Shown: positions 36,058 through 45,671 of the stretch, in pieces
Numbering within the stretch: position 1 is the first letter of the stretch
How the letters are laid out: each line of letters starts with the position of its first letter
DNA from: an uncultured Saprospiraceae bacterium
GTDB lineage: Bacteria > Bacteroidota > Bacteroidia > Chitinophagales > Saprospiraceae
Assembly (NCBI GenBank): GCA_937995755.1
Contig: CALKJD010000137.1
Location: forward strand, 1-64,000
Reading direction: 5' to 3'
Length of the DNA stretch: 64,000 nt
The notes under the pieces: model-generated
Database searches by the model: none
The model's input: the letters and a program-made list of their open reading frames with translations, nothing else
What the model was told of the DNA's origin: nothing
Position numbers and translations under genes: made by a program

Positions 36058-36640
36058 ACAAATCTTCGAGTTGCCCTATTTTCATGAGCTTAATAAAACA
36101 CCTCGCTGCTGCGATAACATCGGCGCGAGCATTGTTGGCTGGTGCATATCTTTGCTGAAAACAAATAGCATGTAATTCCGTTAATGAAGGCCACTTATAG
36201 CTACCTCTTCTGTTAGGTATCTTACAATAATAAGTACTTTCTTGCATTAAGCAAATTCGTTCTTTTCTAAACATAGGATTGTCCATGCTCAGTCGAATAT
36301 ATTCTGCAGCTACGACGCTCTCATTCATTTTGAGATTGTGAGCGATAAGGAATTCAACCTTCTCTACACTTGCGGCAAATTTTTCTAATACTTCAGCTAA
36401 TTTGTAACTCTTCTTTACGATATCTTCATCATCTACTTTTACCCTCTTTTGAATGGCTTTAGTAAATTTAAAACCTTCAGGTTCGATGATGCAGTCAAAG
36501 TCTTCTTTGGGTTTGAAGTCTTTATCTAATACGATCCAACTCAAATGTATAAGCCTAGGCCATGAAATAGTATCTGTAAATGGCGCTTTATAGTCTTTTG
36601 GTTTGTCTATCGGAGAGCAATCAAATATTAAGTATTTCAT
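36041..36640 (-). CDS. DEDD exonuclease-fold protein with degenerate active site
   Basis: A 199-residue protein with the layout of DnaQ-like 3'-5' exonucleases: N-terminal strand MKYLIFDCS, then AHNLKMNESVVAAEYIRL and the C-terminal NNARADVIAAARCFIKLM. The catalytic set looks broken. The first motif keeps Asp7 but has Ser9 where Glu is expected. The H-N-x-x-F-D motif ends in Asn106 instead of Asp. The last H-D-A-x-x-D reads N169-N170-A-R-A-D174. It is sandwiched between hemC and hemD, overlapping hemD by 17 bp. Probably a binding or scaffold protein rather than a nuclease; this is inference. Confidence 0.75.
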   Translation of the reverse strand: MKYLIFDCSPIDKPKDYKAPFTDTISWPRLIHLSWIVLDKDFKPKEDFDCIIEPEGFKFTKAIQKRVKVDDEDIVKKSYKLAEVLEKFAASVEKVEFLIAHNLKMNESVVAAEYIRLSMDNPMFRKERICLMQESTYYCKIPNRRGSYKWPSLTELHAICFQQRYAPANNARADVIAAARCFIKLMKIGQLEDLFDEEE

Positions 36641-36694
36641 CGGTATTCTTTATGCTTACTTTTTAATTGGTTTTGAGTTCATTTAGTTCAATGA

Positions 36695-37609
36695 CTATAC
36701 ATTTACAGCCATTAGTTGGTCATATACTTTTTGCGCCATACCATTTGTCGTACTGAGTGAGACCGTCACTTTCTTTCCTTTACCTTCTTCCGTAGGTGAA
36801 TAAAAAGCTTCAGCGTGATAATATCCCATTTCATCCTTACGGCAATATACTCCGAGTGGTAGGTGACATCCTCCGTCCATCATATTGAGTACTTTACGCT
36901 CAACATTAGTAAGATCAGCCACATCTTGGTTGTGAATCTTCATCAATAGCTTTCTCACTCTGATATCATCGATTCTACACTGATAAGCCAGTACGGCTTG
37001 TGCAGGAGCGGGTACAAATTCTCTAGGATGTAATTTTACTACTTCTAGATCGTCTAGTTCCAAACCCAATCTATTTAATCCAGCTTGCGCTAGTAATATA
37101 GCATCATATGCTCCACTTCTCAGTTTCTCGATTCGTGTAGGTACATTACCTCTGATGTCTTTCATCGTCACATCTGGTCTGAGACTAAGCATTTGTGATT
37201 TTCTACGAGCAGACGAACTACCAATTACAGCGTCTTTCACCAATCTAAAATCGGCGGTCATATCGACCTTATCTTTCTTGATCAGTAATGTGTCAGCTGG
37301 ATCATCTCTATAAGATACGGCAGTAAGACATAGTCCTGATGGGCTTTCTGTTGGCATATCTTTCATAGAGTGTACAGCCATATCTATATCTCCAGCGGTA
37401 AGCGCGTCTTCAAGTTCTTTAGTGAAAAATCCTTTTCCTTCTAACTTGTCAAATCCTAGGTGTTGGATTTTGTCTCCTTGAGTCTTGATGATCGTTACCT
37501 CAGAATCGATTCCCTGATCCTTTAATAAACCTTGTAGATAATGCGCTTGCCATAATGCGAGCTTGCTTCCTCTTGATCCTATTTTGATGAATGGTCTTGT
37601 CTCTTCCAT
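36695..37609 (-). CDS. hemC: Hydroxymethylbilane synthase (porphobilinogen deaminase)
   Basis: A 304-residue enzyme joining four porphobilinogens into hydroxymethylbilane. The start IGSRGSKLALWQA, the catalytic Asp84 in HSMKDMPT, the Arg-rich SSSARRKSQML (131-141), DIRGNVPTRI and the dipyrromethane-binding Cys248 in MMDGGCHLPLG are all present. Length is normal. It heads the minus-strand hemC - exonuclease-like - hemD run. Confidence 0.95.
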   Translation of the reverse strand: MEETRPFIKIGSRGSKLALWQAHYLQGLLKDQGIDSEVTIIKTQGDKIQHLGFDKLEGKGFFTKELEDALTAGDIDMAVHSMKDMPTESPSGLCLTAVSYRDDPADTLLIKKDKVDMTADFRLVKDAVIGSSSARRKSQMLSLRPDVTMKDIRGNVPTRIEKLRSGAYDAILLAQAGLNRLGLELDDLEVVKLHPREFVPAPAQAVLAYQCRIDDIRVRKLLMKIHNQDVADLTNVERKVLNMMDGGCHLPLGVYCRKDEMGYYHAEAFYSPTEEGKGKKVTVSLSTTNGMAQKVYDQLMAVNV

Positions 37610-37937
37610 AGTCGGTAAAGGTAATAGTTTACTTATGTCTATTCATGCTGTTTAATGTTTTTAGAATGTAATTATTTGAGACCACCAATTTGACTTATGA
37701 CAAGTGAACATTGATATTATTCCCAGTGTACAATCAAATTTGAGGCCTCTAGTAGTATTCTTGGTAGGACAAATTGAGTTAAATGACTGATTTCAAGTGC
37801 TTTTTTGATCAATTTTGCCCTAAAATCTACGAAACTGCGATAAACCTCTACATATAAAGCGCAAAGCCTTCAATGAAGTCGTTAAATAGTCGATACCTTT
37901 GAATATCAAATCGAGAACAAAAGAATTACCAACGATA
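37610..37937. other. Divergent intergenic region between hemC and lpxD
   Basis: This 328-bp gap must contain both promoters. A TACCTTTA box on the minus strand lies close upstream of hemC. I see no strong dyad, RNA gene or ORF. Confidence 0.45.
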
Positions 37938-38993
37938 ATGCAAGTTACAGCGCAAGATGTCGCAAATATATTAGGCGGCGAAGTAGTAGGAAACCCATCA
38001 ACTGTCATCACAGGACCTGGAAAAATAGAAGAAGCCATAACAGGCCATATTTCATTTCTCTCTAATCCTAAGTATACGCATCATATCTATACCACTAATG
38101 CTTCTGCAGTATTAGTAGGCAAGGATTTCGCGCCTGAGCAAGAGGTTACAGCTACACTGATTAAGGTAGACGATGTATATACCTCATTAGGCATACTTTT
38201 ACAGCAATTTGGTCAGGTAGATCATGGGTTTACGGGTATCTCTGATCAGGCAATTGTAGATCCAAGTGCAAGGCTAGGTACCAATGTAAGTGTAGCAGCT
38301 GGAGTGGTGATCGCTGCAGATGCTGTCATTGGCAACGATACTGTTATTTATCCTCAAGTCTACATCGGTAAGGGAGTCAAGATAGGTGCGTCCAATATAC
38401 TGCATGCAGGAGTAAAGATTATGCATGATTGTCAGCTTGGAGCGAATTGTGTCATTTGGCCTAATACTGTCATTGGTAGCGATGGATTTGGATTTAGTCC
38501 TGATGAGAATCGTAAATACACAAAGATCCCTCAGATAGGTAATGTGATTATTGAAGATGATGTGGAGATAGGTGCCAATTGTGCTATAGACAGAGCGACT
38601 ATGGGATCTACAATCATTCGTGAAGGGGTAAAACTAGATAACCTTATACAGATAGCCCATAATGTAGAGGTCGGTGCACATACAGTAATTGCCGGTCAGT
38701 CAGGAATAGCTGGTAGCTCTAAAGTAGGTAAACATGCTGTAGTTGGCGGTCAAGTAGCGATCGCTGGACACCTCAATATAGCAGATGGTGTTATGATCCA
38801 AGGTCAAAGTGGAATAGGCGGAAATATAACAGAAGCAAACTCCAAATGGTACGGAACACCGGCTATCGAATACCGCAATTATTTGAGGTCATATGCACAC
38901 TTCCGCAATCTGCCAGATGTAGTACAAAAAATGAGATCATTAGAAAAAGAACTAGAAGCCATCAAGAAATCTATAGCTGCTAATGAAGCATGA
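37938..38993 (+). CDS. lpxD: UDP-3-O-acylglucosamine N-acyltransferase
   Basis: A 351-residue lipid A enzyme adding the N-linked hydroxyacyl chain to UDP-3-O-acylglucosamine. The N-terminal uridine-binding domain has ISFLSNPKYTHHIYTTNASA. A long left-handed beta-helix of hexapeptide repeats follows (residues about 105-310), with the catalytic-region His in IQIAHNVEVG. A C-terminal helix (RNLPDVVQKMRSLEKELEAI) completes the trimer. The ATG at 37938 (MQVTAQDVANIL) is preferred; the frame extends upstream to a TTG at 37899 that adds 13 residues unlike the family. It shows the organism makes lipid A. Confidence 0.95.
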   Translation: MQVTAQDVANILGGEVVGNPSTVITGPGKIEEAITGHISFLSNPKYTHHIYTTNASAVLVGKDFAPEQEVTATLIKVDDVYTSLGILLQQFGQVDHGFTGISDQAIVDPSARLGTNVSVAAGVVIAADAVIGNDTVIYPQVYIGKGVKIGASNILHAGVKIMHDCQLGANCVIWPNTVIGSDGFGFSPDENRKYTKIPQIGNVIIEDDVEIGANCAIDRATMGSTIIREGVKLDNLIQIAHNVEVGAHTVIAGQSGIAGSSKVGKHAVVGGQVAIAGHLNIADGVMIQGQSGIGGNITEANSKWYGTPAIEYRNYLRSYAHFRNLPDVVQKMRSLEKELEAIKKSIAANEA

Positions 38994-39279
38994 TAGATTT
39001 ATAAAGCGCTGGAAAAGTAAGAAGGCCAGAGGATTCAAAGCTTATGTACTTATGACTTCAGTAGGGTGGACTCTGATTATGTTTCCACTATTGAAATTTC
39101 TCAACTGGTATCTAAAAGATGAAAATCCCTTCGATTATACTCAATTATGGTGGGAGGTACCGATGTTTTTAATGTCTGGGATTTGCCTAGCTCTTGTATT
39201 TTGGATTGTAAATAATTATCTTTACGCTAAATATACAGGAGAGTTTACTCCAGAAAATCATCATCACCATCATGACTAA
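38983..39279 (+). CDS. Small two-helix membrane protein with histidine-rich C-terminus
   Basis: A 98-residue protein with helices near residues 22-40 and 58-80 and a natural C-terminal run of five His (NHHHHHD). Its start overlaps the lpxD stop by 11 bp and its stop overlaps the next small gene by 8 bp, so it is translated from the lpxD transcript. I do not recognise the family; the His tail may bind metal. Confidence 0.65.
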   Translation: MKHDRFIKRWKSKKARGFKAYVLMTSVGWTLIMFPLLKFLNWYLKDENPFDYTQLWWEVPMFLMSGICLALVFWIVNNYLYAKYTGEFTPENHHHHHD

Positions 39280-39490
39280 AGATAATAAATCTTACTCCTT
39301 TAGTACGCATTTGATCAGCGGATTTACATTGTCATTAGCTGGCTGGACAATGCTAAAAATCATTAAAGTATTATCAACAAGTGTTGCGGAGCAATTTACT
39401 CCTGAAAAACTTCAAATGGAATCTATGATTTGGGGGCCTGCTATATTTCTATTTGCTGGATACAGCTGGTGGAAAGAAAATAAGAAGTAA
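39272..39490 (+). CDS. Small two-helix membrane protein
   Basis: A 72-residue protein with hydrophobic segments near residues 12-32 and 50-64 and a basic end (WWKENKK). It overlaps the preceding small membrane gene by 8 bp and shares its two-helix plan, suggesting a paired function. Family unknown. Confidence 0.55.
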   Translation: MTKDNKSYSFSTHLISGFTLSLAGWTMLKIIKVLSTSVAEQFTPEKLQMESMIWGPAIFLFAGYSWWKENKK

Positions 39491-39682
39491 GATAAAATTG
39501 TAAGTCAGTATTTTACATCATATAGTTATTCATATTTTCATACATCTCTTCTTGATAAGAGTTTTGCAGCTTAGTATAGTAGCAGATTTTTTGCTTCACT
39601 TGAGTACATAATCTCACTATTTCCCAAATTTAACCTACCTTGTAATGGTAGATAATTATAAGAAGCGTACATCATAACGATT

Positions 39683-42100
39683 ATGGAAGACGAAGCTGGT
39701 AAATTGAAGTCTTACTTAGATAGGATAGATAGATTACAAGAGTCTCAAAAGGCAATCTCTGATGAGCTTTTGGAGATAAAAAAACAGATTCGTGCGGAAT
39801 GGTACAAAAAGGCCATTTCTAAAGATTCTGTTAGTCACCCATTAATAGAAGATTTTGTTCCGATAGAAGAGTCGGTAGTCGAAGAAGATATTCCAGAGAA
39901 ATATATAGTCAGCATACAGAAGAAATACCAAGAAACAATAAGTGCGAAAGTACCCAAGGAAATTATTGAAAATGATGATGTGGAAACAGAATCTGAAGAG
40001 GGATCAGATGTAGCTAGTAATCCAATTTTCGATTGGGAAAAATTCGTTGGTGAAAATTTAATTAGCAAATTAGGAGTATTAATTATATTGATCGGTGTAG
40101 TCATCGGTGCGAAGTATTCGATAGAAAACGATCTGATCAATCCAACTACAAGAATTGCACTAGGCTATCTTGTCGGATTACTATTGCTTGGTGCTGGGAT
40201 GTGGAGTAAAGCAAAATATATAAACTATAGTGCAGTATTAGTTTCTGGTGCTATGGCTATAATGTTTTTTATAACTTTCTTCGCCTATAGCTTTTATAGT
40301 CTTATAGCGATGGAAGTCGCATTTGGACTGATGGTTCTTTTTACCATATTTACGGTGATTGCAGCTATTAAGTATGATAGACAAGTCATTGCTATTATAG
40401 GATTAGTAGGAGCTTATGCCGTGCCGTTTTTGCTGAGTAACGATTCCGGAGCGTATGAAATTTTCTTCAGCTACATTACTCTAGTTAATGTAGGTATTCT
40501 TTTCATAGCCTTCAGACGAGATTGGAAGTACCTATATTATATCTCTTTCACTTTGACATGGTTAGTGTATCTAAGTTGGTTTGGTATTAATGCAGGGGAA
40601 CCATCTAATTTTAAAATAGCGTTTTTATTTCTCTCAGTATTTTTTGTGCTGTTTTATAACTTAATATTGGCATATAAAATATTCAAAAATGATAAAATTG
40701 ATATTGGGGAAGTTGTATTTCTTTTAGTCAATGCAGTGATATTTTTTTTAGCAGGATATATTTTGCTCGATCACAATGGACTTGATTCGTATCACGGGTT
40801 ATTTACATTGAGTAATGGTATAATTCATTTTCTAGTCGCTTTATTTGTCTTCAAAAAAGTAGATGGAAAAAGTAATCTATTTTATTTACTCGCTACACTT
40901 GTTTTGATTTTCATCACCATTACCATTCCTGTGCAATTAGAAGGGAATGTTGTGCCAATACTTTGGGTTGTGGAAGCGGCATTATTGTTTTGGGTCGGAA
41001 GAACTAAGCAAGTCAAGATGATAGAATATTTCTCATATCCGATAATGGCTCTAGGGATCATGAGCGTTCTGCGTAGTTGGTCAGAAACTTATTTAAGTTA
41101 TGGCATCCGCTATAACTCTTCAGGTCGGATAAGTGACTATGACTTAACACCATTATTCAATACCTATTTTTTGACGAGTATTATTAGCGTGTTAGGGTTT
41201 GGATGGATATGGAAAATCAATAAGGATACCTATAAAGAGAATAGGAAAATATTAGGTTATCCTCTGTCTGATATATTGTCCATGTTGTTTGCATTCATAA
41301 CAGGATTCTTTACATATATGGCGTTCAAAAATGAAATAGCTCTGTACTGGGATTTAAAAGCTCAAGCAATAAGATATCTTATGCAAAGTGTGGATCATAG
41401 CAATGAGCTTTATGATTACTCTAGAGATTTATGGAAGTTTAAATCTTTATGGCTAATGATTTATACAATGCTATTTTTAGTAGGGATATCATGGTTGATG
41501 ATACATAAAGTTAAGCATACTAATTTGGGGCGTGTCAATATAGTCGTTAATGGGATGATGATTCTTTTATTTTTGATTTCTGGATTGTATTCTCTTAGTA
41601 TACTCCGGATGCATTATTTGGATCCAGAAGGCTTGTTGCAAGGATATATGAGCGTTTCAATAAGGTATATTGGTATAATGTCAGCTGCAGTGCTAATGTA
41701 TATGACTTACCGATTTCAGCAACAAACTTTTATTCAGATCAATTTAAAAAAGTATTTCAGTTTATTTTTTCATGTATGCCTGCTTTGGATAGTGACGAGC
41801 GAATTCTTCCATTGGGCTGATATGTTTGGAATGGATGGAAACTATAAGCTTAGCTTAAGTGTGCTTTGGGGAATCTATTCAGTTGTACTTGTATCATACG
41901 GAATATGGAAAAGTAGAAAGCATTTAAGGATTATGGCCATTGTATTATTTGCGATCACGCTGTTAAAGCTTTTTGTTTATGATATTGCTCACCTCAATAC
42001 TATATCTAAGACCATTGTATTTGTTTCTCTTGGAGTACTACTGTTGATTATATCATTTCTTTATAACAAATATACTAGTCGGATCAATGATGAAAATTAA
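39683..42100 (+). CDS. DUF2339 multi-helix membrane protein
   Basis: An 805-residue protein. Residues 1-45 form a coiled coil (LKSYLDRIDRLQESQKAISD), followed by an acidic linker. The DUF2339-type entry block is DWEKFVGENLISKLGVLIIL near residues 115-135, then about twenty transmembrane helices to the end. DUF2339 proteins are widespread and uncharacterised. The gene overlaps the DUF3999 gene by 14 bp, the same partnership I recall from Proteobacteria, so the two probably form an envelope complex. Confidence 0.85.
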   Translation: MEDEAGKLKSYLDRIDRLQESQKAISDELLEIKKQIRAEWYKKAISKDSVSHPLIEDFVPIEESVVEEDIPEKYIVSIQKKYQETISAKVPKEIIENDDVETESEEGSDVASNPIFDWEKFVGENLISKLGVLIILIGVVIGAKYSIENDLINPTTRIALGYLVGLLLLGAGMWSKAKYINYSAVLVSGAMAIMFFITFFAYSFYSLIAMEVAFGLMVLFTIFTVIAAIKYDRQVIAIIGLVGAYAVPFLLSNDSGAYEIFFSYITLVNVGILFIAFRRDWKYLYYISFTLTWLVYLSWFGINAGEPSNFKIAFLFLSVFFVLFYNLILAYKIFKNDKIDIGEVVFLLVNAVIFFLAGYILLDHNGLDSYHGLFTLSNGIIHFLVALFVFKKVDGKSNLFYLLATLVLIFITITIPVQLEGNVVPILWVVEAALLFWVGRTKQVKMIEYFSYPIMALGIMSVLRSWSETYLSYGIRYNSSGRISDYDLTPLFNTYFLTSIISVLGFGWIWKINKDTYKENRKILGYPLSDILSMLFAFITGFFTYMAFKNEIALYWDLKAQAIRYLMQSVDHSNELYDYSRDLWKFKSLWLMIYTMLFLVGISWLMIHKVKHTNLGRVNIVVNGMMILLFLISGLYSLSILRMHYLDPEGLLQGYMSVSIRYIGIMSAAVLMYMTYRFQQQTFIQINLKKYFSLFFHVCLLWIVTSEFFHWADMFGMDGNYKLSLSVLWGIYSVVLVSYGIWKSRKHLRIMAIVLFAITLLKLFVYDIAHLNTISKTIVFVSLGVLLLIISFLYNKYTSRINDEN

Positions 42101-43328
42101 TAACTATGTTGTAATTGTTTGTATGCTTTTGTTAGCTAATGTAGTGGTCGGACAAGTAGGAGAATATAGATATAAGCGGTCAATTAAGGACGTGAAAGAT
42201 ATCTGGCACTCTATTAGATTGCCTCAAGATGTTTTAAATCATACAAATGTTGATAACTCTGATATAAGGATCGTCGGATATGATCAATCTGGAAAAGAAA
42301 TTAAGGTTCCATATTTGCTTACATCCTTAAAAGATGAAGTACTAATAGAGAGTAAGGTCGCAAACTTATTTAATACATCTAGGCTTGATAGTGTATACGT
42401 ATATGTAGCAGAAACAGAGGAGATAGGTAAGATTAACGCAATAGATTTAGGAATAGATAAACTTAATTTCGATGGACGTGTAAAACTGGAAGGAAAAGTA
42501 GGAGAGGACTGGTTTGTTATATTGGAAGATTATCGAATTTTTTCGTTTAGCAAACCAAGCGGTAGTTATGCATATACTCGATTGGAGATTCCATTGTCAG
42601 ATTACAAATCTTACAGAATAAGTCTATCTAATATTGTTGAGCCTACGTTGAATGGTGTCAACGTTGTACGTAGAAGCGAAAAAAAAGGAGCATATTATAC
42701 ATCTAACGCGACTATCAAACATATAGAAGATAATAGTAAATTGAATACTTCAAAGTATTTAATTCAATTAGATTATCCCTCTCGTATTGCCGAATTCATT
42801 TTTGATGTGGAAGGTGATTACGACTATTATAGAAAGATAGAATTGAGTGCTATCGTAGATTCTATACAATCTAAGAGTGGATGGAAGAAGCTTAGAAATA
42901 CCTTTTACAAAGAATCACTTATCTCAACTGAAGGTGGTAAGGTATCTTTCAATGATGTGGTAGCCAATAGTATAGAGATGACAGTCTATAATTTAGATGA
43001 TCAACCACTTCAATTTAATAGTGTTATTGCTCGTACTCCGCAATATAATCTTGTGGCAAGATTTCTAGATGATTGTGATTATTATTTAAATTATGGAAAT
43101 TCAGGTGCTCACCCACCACAGTATGATGTATTGAATTTTCAAGATAGCATACCAGAGTCAATGACTGCATTAAAGTTAGGAGAGGTCTCTATACACAAAA
43201 GTAAAGAAGTCGTAGATGATTTTTTCATTCCAACGTCTGTATTGTATGCGATTATGGCGCTTATAATTGCTGTGATAGGCTGGTTTACTATTAGGATGTT
43301 GTCTACAGAGTCGGAGGGGGGCGAGTAG
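42087..43328 (+). CDS. DUF3999-like exported membrane-anchored protein
   Basis: A 413-residue protein with a signal peptide (to about residue 22, ends VVGQ), a long periplasmic beta-rich part with blocks such as WHSIRLPQDVLNHTNVDNSD and IAEFIFDVEGDYDYYRKIEL, and a C-terminal transmembrane helix (about residues 385-405). This plan and its overlap with a DUF2339 gene fit DUF3999. Function unknown; it likely sits in the inner membrane facing the periplasm. Confidence 0.78.
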   Translation: MMKINNYVVIVCMLLLANVVVGQVGEYRYKRSIKDVKDIWHSIRLPQDVLNHTNVDNSDIRIVGYDQSGKEIKVPYLLTSLKDEVLIESKVANLFNTSRLDSVYVYVAETEEIGKINAIDLGIDKLNFDGRVKLEGKVGEDWFVILEDYRIFSFSKPSGSYAYTRLEIPLSDYKSYRISLSNIVEPTLNGVNVVRRSEKKGAYYTSNATIKHIEDNSKLNTSKYLIQLDYPSRIAEFIFDVEGDYDYYRKIELSAIVDSIQSKSGWKKLRNTFYKESLISTEGGKVSFNDVVANSIEMTVYNLDDQPLQFNSVIARTPQYNLVARFLDDCDYYLNYGNSGAHPPQYDVLNFQDSIPESMTALKLGEVSIHKSKEVVDDFFIPTSVLYAIMALIIAVIGWFTIRMLSTESEGGE

Positions 43329-43375
43329 TTTTATAGTGGTGAACCGATTTATGATTGATCGCCATGGCATAACAG

Positions 43376-45481
43376 TTACTTCATTAGAAGGAGAGCTTCA
43401 CTTACTTCGGTTACTGGAAATTTACACACTTTATTTTGACATACATATATCGTCGTTTGTCCATCCTGTAGTTTGTCTTTAAGTAAAGTTAAAGTTCCTT
43501 CATCCGTTCCACCAAGCACGATGGCATTCGATAGGTAGTTAGCGTTGAGCTCTTTTGTTTTGGCCAATGCATCTGGACCTACTACTGCAATCTCATATGT
43601 TGGACTTATAAGATCTCCATGTAGTTGTATCCAGTTAGAGTAATAGTCAACTGCTTTTGTTCCTTCGATTTGAGGTAACATATTGTTCAGCATTTGCTTT
43701 GCATGAGCCTTATACTCTTTATGGTCAAAGTATATTCCTATGGCATGTAGATTACGTGCCATCATAGAATTAGATCCAGGAATTACATTGTCAGCAAGTT
43801 CTTTTTTTCTTGCAACTAATTCAGCATCTTGGTCTGATGTGTAATTAAACATTTGGTTAGAGGGATCTACAAAATGCTGTGTTGTATACTGGGTTAATTT
43901 TCTAGCTAATTGTAAATATGTCTCATCTAATGTGGCTTGATATAAATTGATGGATGCCATGATGATCGTGGCATAGTCATCTAAAAATGCATTAATCGCG
44001 GACTTTCCGTTTTTATAATTACGATAAAGACTACCGTCCTTTTTTAGTTGATTTTTTTGAATAAAATGCATCACTCTCTTCGCTTTGTCTAAGTAGGATG
44101 GATCGCCGAAAGCTTTGTATGCTTCTACGAGACCATCTATCATCAATCCATTCCAGCTAGTCAAGACTTTGTCATCTGTTCCTGGTCTGATTCTGGTGTT
44201 CCTGTGTGCCATTAGGATAGGGTGGTACTGTTGCAGAATTTCATTAAGTGTACCCTGAGTTATTTTGTTTTTGGATAATATTTTCTCTACGTTATCGGTA
44301 ACATAAAGTATGTTCGTATGTTCCCAGTTTCCTCTTGACTTTATGGTGTAGTAGTCGCTGAATATCTTGGCATGATTTACATCTGGAATCAGACTATCGA
44401 TTTCAGCTTTGCTCCATACATAGAATTTTCCTTCTTCACCTTCGCTGTCAGCATCTAGAGATGAATAATATGCGCCACCTTCATCTAGTAATTCTCTTTC
44501 GGCAAATGCTACAGTCTCTTCTACGATTCTTTTATACTCTGGGTTTTGGGTCACTTTATAGGCATTGGCATATAATTTAATGAGTTGACCATTATCATAA
44601 AGCATTTTCTCAAAGTGTGGAGCTAGCCATTTTGCATCTACAGAATATCTTGCAAATCCACCTCCAAGTTGGTCATAGATGCCGCCTGCGGCCATTTTGT
44701 TTAATGTCAATGTTACTCCATCTAAAGCTTTTTTGTCGGCAGTAATTGCATGATACTTTAGTAGTAGATCAAAGTTGTTAGGCATTGGAAATTTTGGAGC
44801 GCCTTTACGTCCTCCATGGATCCAATCTATTTTATTTATTAAATGGTTTGTACTAGTGACAAAATTCTGTGTTAGGTAATCCTGATTTGAAGAATTAATT
44901 TGTATAGCATCTCTTGATACTATTCCCTGAGTGAGTTTTTGAGCAGATTCTTCAAGTTGTTTTTTTTCATCTCGATATAATTTGGAAAACTGATTCAGTA
45001 TATCTTTCCACTGGTCATTAGGGAAGTAAGTGCCTGCCCAAACTGGACGGCCATCAGGCAGGGCAAATGCATTTAGCGGCCATCCACCTCTACCACTTAT
45101 CAGTTGGCAAGCGGTCATATACACATCGTCTACATCTGGTCGTTCTTCTCTATCTACTTTGATGGGTATAAAATTGTCATTCATGATACGTGCGATAGTA
45201 GTATCTTCAAAAGATTCGTGCTCCATAACATGACACCAATGACATGCAGCATAACCAATACTAATGATCATCATTTTATCTTCAGCTTTGGCTTTGGCCA
45301 ATGTTTCGTCGTTCCAAGGGTGCCAGTCTACAGGATTGTGTGCATGTTGTAGTAAGTAGGGACTGCTTTCGTCTATCAAATGGTTTGTGTACAAATGATC
45401 TGAATGTGAAGTGTTCTTCTTTGTCGATTTACAGGAGAAGATTGAAAAAGTAATAATAACTAAAGCTAGATATCTTGACAT
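43376..45481 (-). CDS. YyaL/SPATA20-type thioredoxin-like protein (lipoprotein)
   Basis: A 701-residue protein with a lipobox at Cys17 (SIFSC), so it is probably lipid-anchored. The DUF255 thioredoxin-like domain follows, with the hallmark [17 protein letters not shown] and C-H-W-C-H at residues 80-84. The rest is an (alpha/alpha) barrel like six-hairpin glycosidases ([31 protein letters not shown] and FLDDYA). Activity of this family is unknown. Most members are cytosolic, so the lipoprotein signal is notable. It converges with the DUF3999 gene. Confidence 0.88.
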   Translation of the reverse strand: MSRYLALVIITFSIFSCKSTKKNTSHSDHLYTNHLIDESSPYLLQHAHNPVDWHPWNDETLAKAKAEDKMMIISIGYAACHWCHVMEHESFEDTTIARIMNDNFIPIKVDREERPDVDDVYMTACQLISGRGGWPLNAFALPDGRPVWAGTYFPNDQWKDILNQFSKLYRDEKKQLEESAQKLTQGIVSRDAIQINSSNQDYLTQNFVTSTNHLINKIDWIHGGRKGAPKFPMPNNFDLLLKYHAITADKKALDGVTLTLNKMAAGGIYDQLGGGFARYSVDAKWLAPHFEKMLYDNGQLIKLYANAYKVTQNPEYKRIVEETVAFAERELLDEGGAYYSSLDADSEGEEGKFYVWSKAEIDSLIPDVNHAKIFSDYYTIKSRGNWEHTNILYVTDNVEKILSKNKITQGTLNEILQQYHPILMAHRNTRIRPGTDDKVLTSWNGLMIDGLVEAYKAFGDPSYLDKAKRVMHFIQKNQLKKDGSLYRNYKNGKSAINAFLDDYATIIMASINLYQATLDETYLQLARKLTQYTTQHFVDPSNQMFNYTSDQDAELVARKKELADNVIPGSNSMMARNLHAIGIYFDHKEYKAHAKQMLNNMLPQIEGTKAVDYYSNWIQLHGDLISPTYEIAVVGPDALAKTKELNANYLSNAIVLGGTDEGTLTLLKDKLQDGQTTIYVCQNKVCKFPVTEVSEALLLMK

Positions 45482-45611
45482 ATGATCAGCGGACTGTTTG
45501 TATGGAGTAAATGTAGCTATTTCTATGGTAGGGAATCAGTTGCATTGGACTTGCATTATTGCTGCTGATCTTTTTTGGTATATGGTTATATGGTATTGGT
45601 AGATTGATTCA

Positions 45612-45641
45612 CTGACAATTTACTGTCAGGCTTTAATTTTG
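45612..45641 (+). promoter_or_regulatory. Promoter with dyad upstream of the LURP-one-like gene
   Basis: A perfect TAATTTTG -7 box is at 45634-45641. Immediately upstream, CTGACA (45612-45617) and TGTCAG (45624-45629) flank ATTTAC, lying between the -33 and -7 positions, where a repressor could block RNA polymerase. Confidence 0.45.
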
Positions 45642-45671
45642 TATCTAGCATTATCAAAAAAATATATTCTA

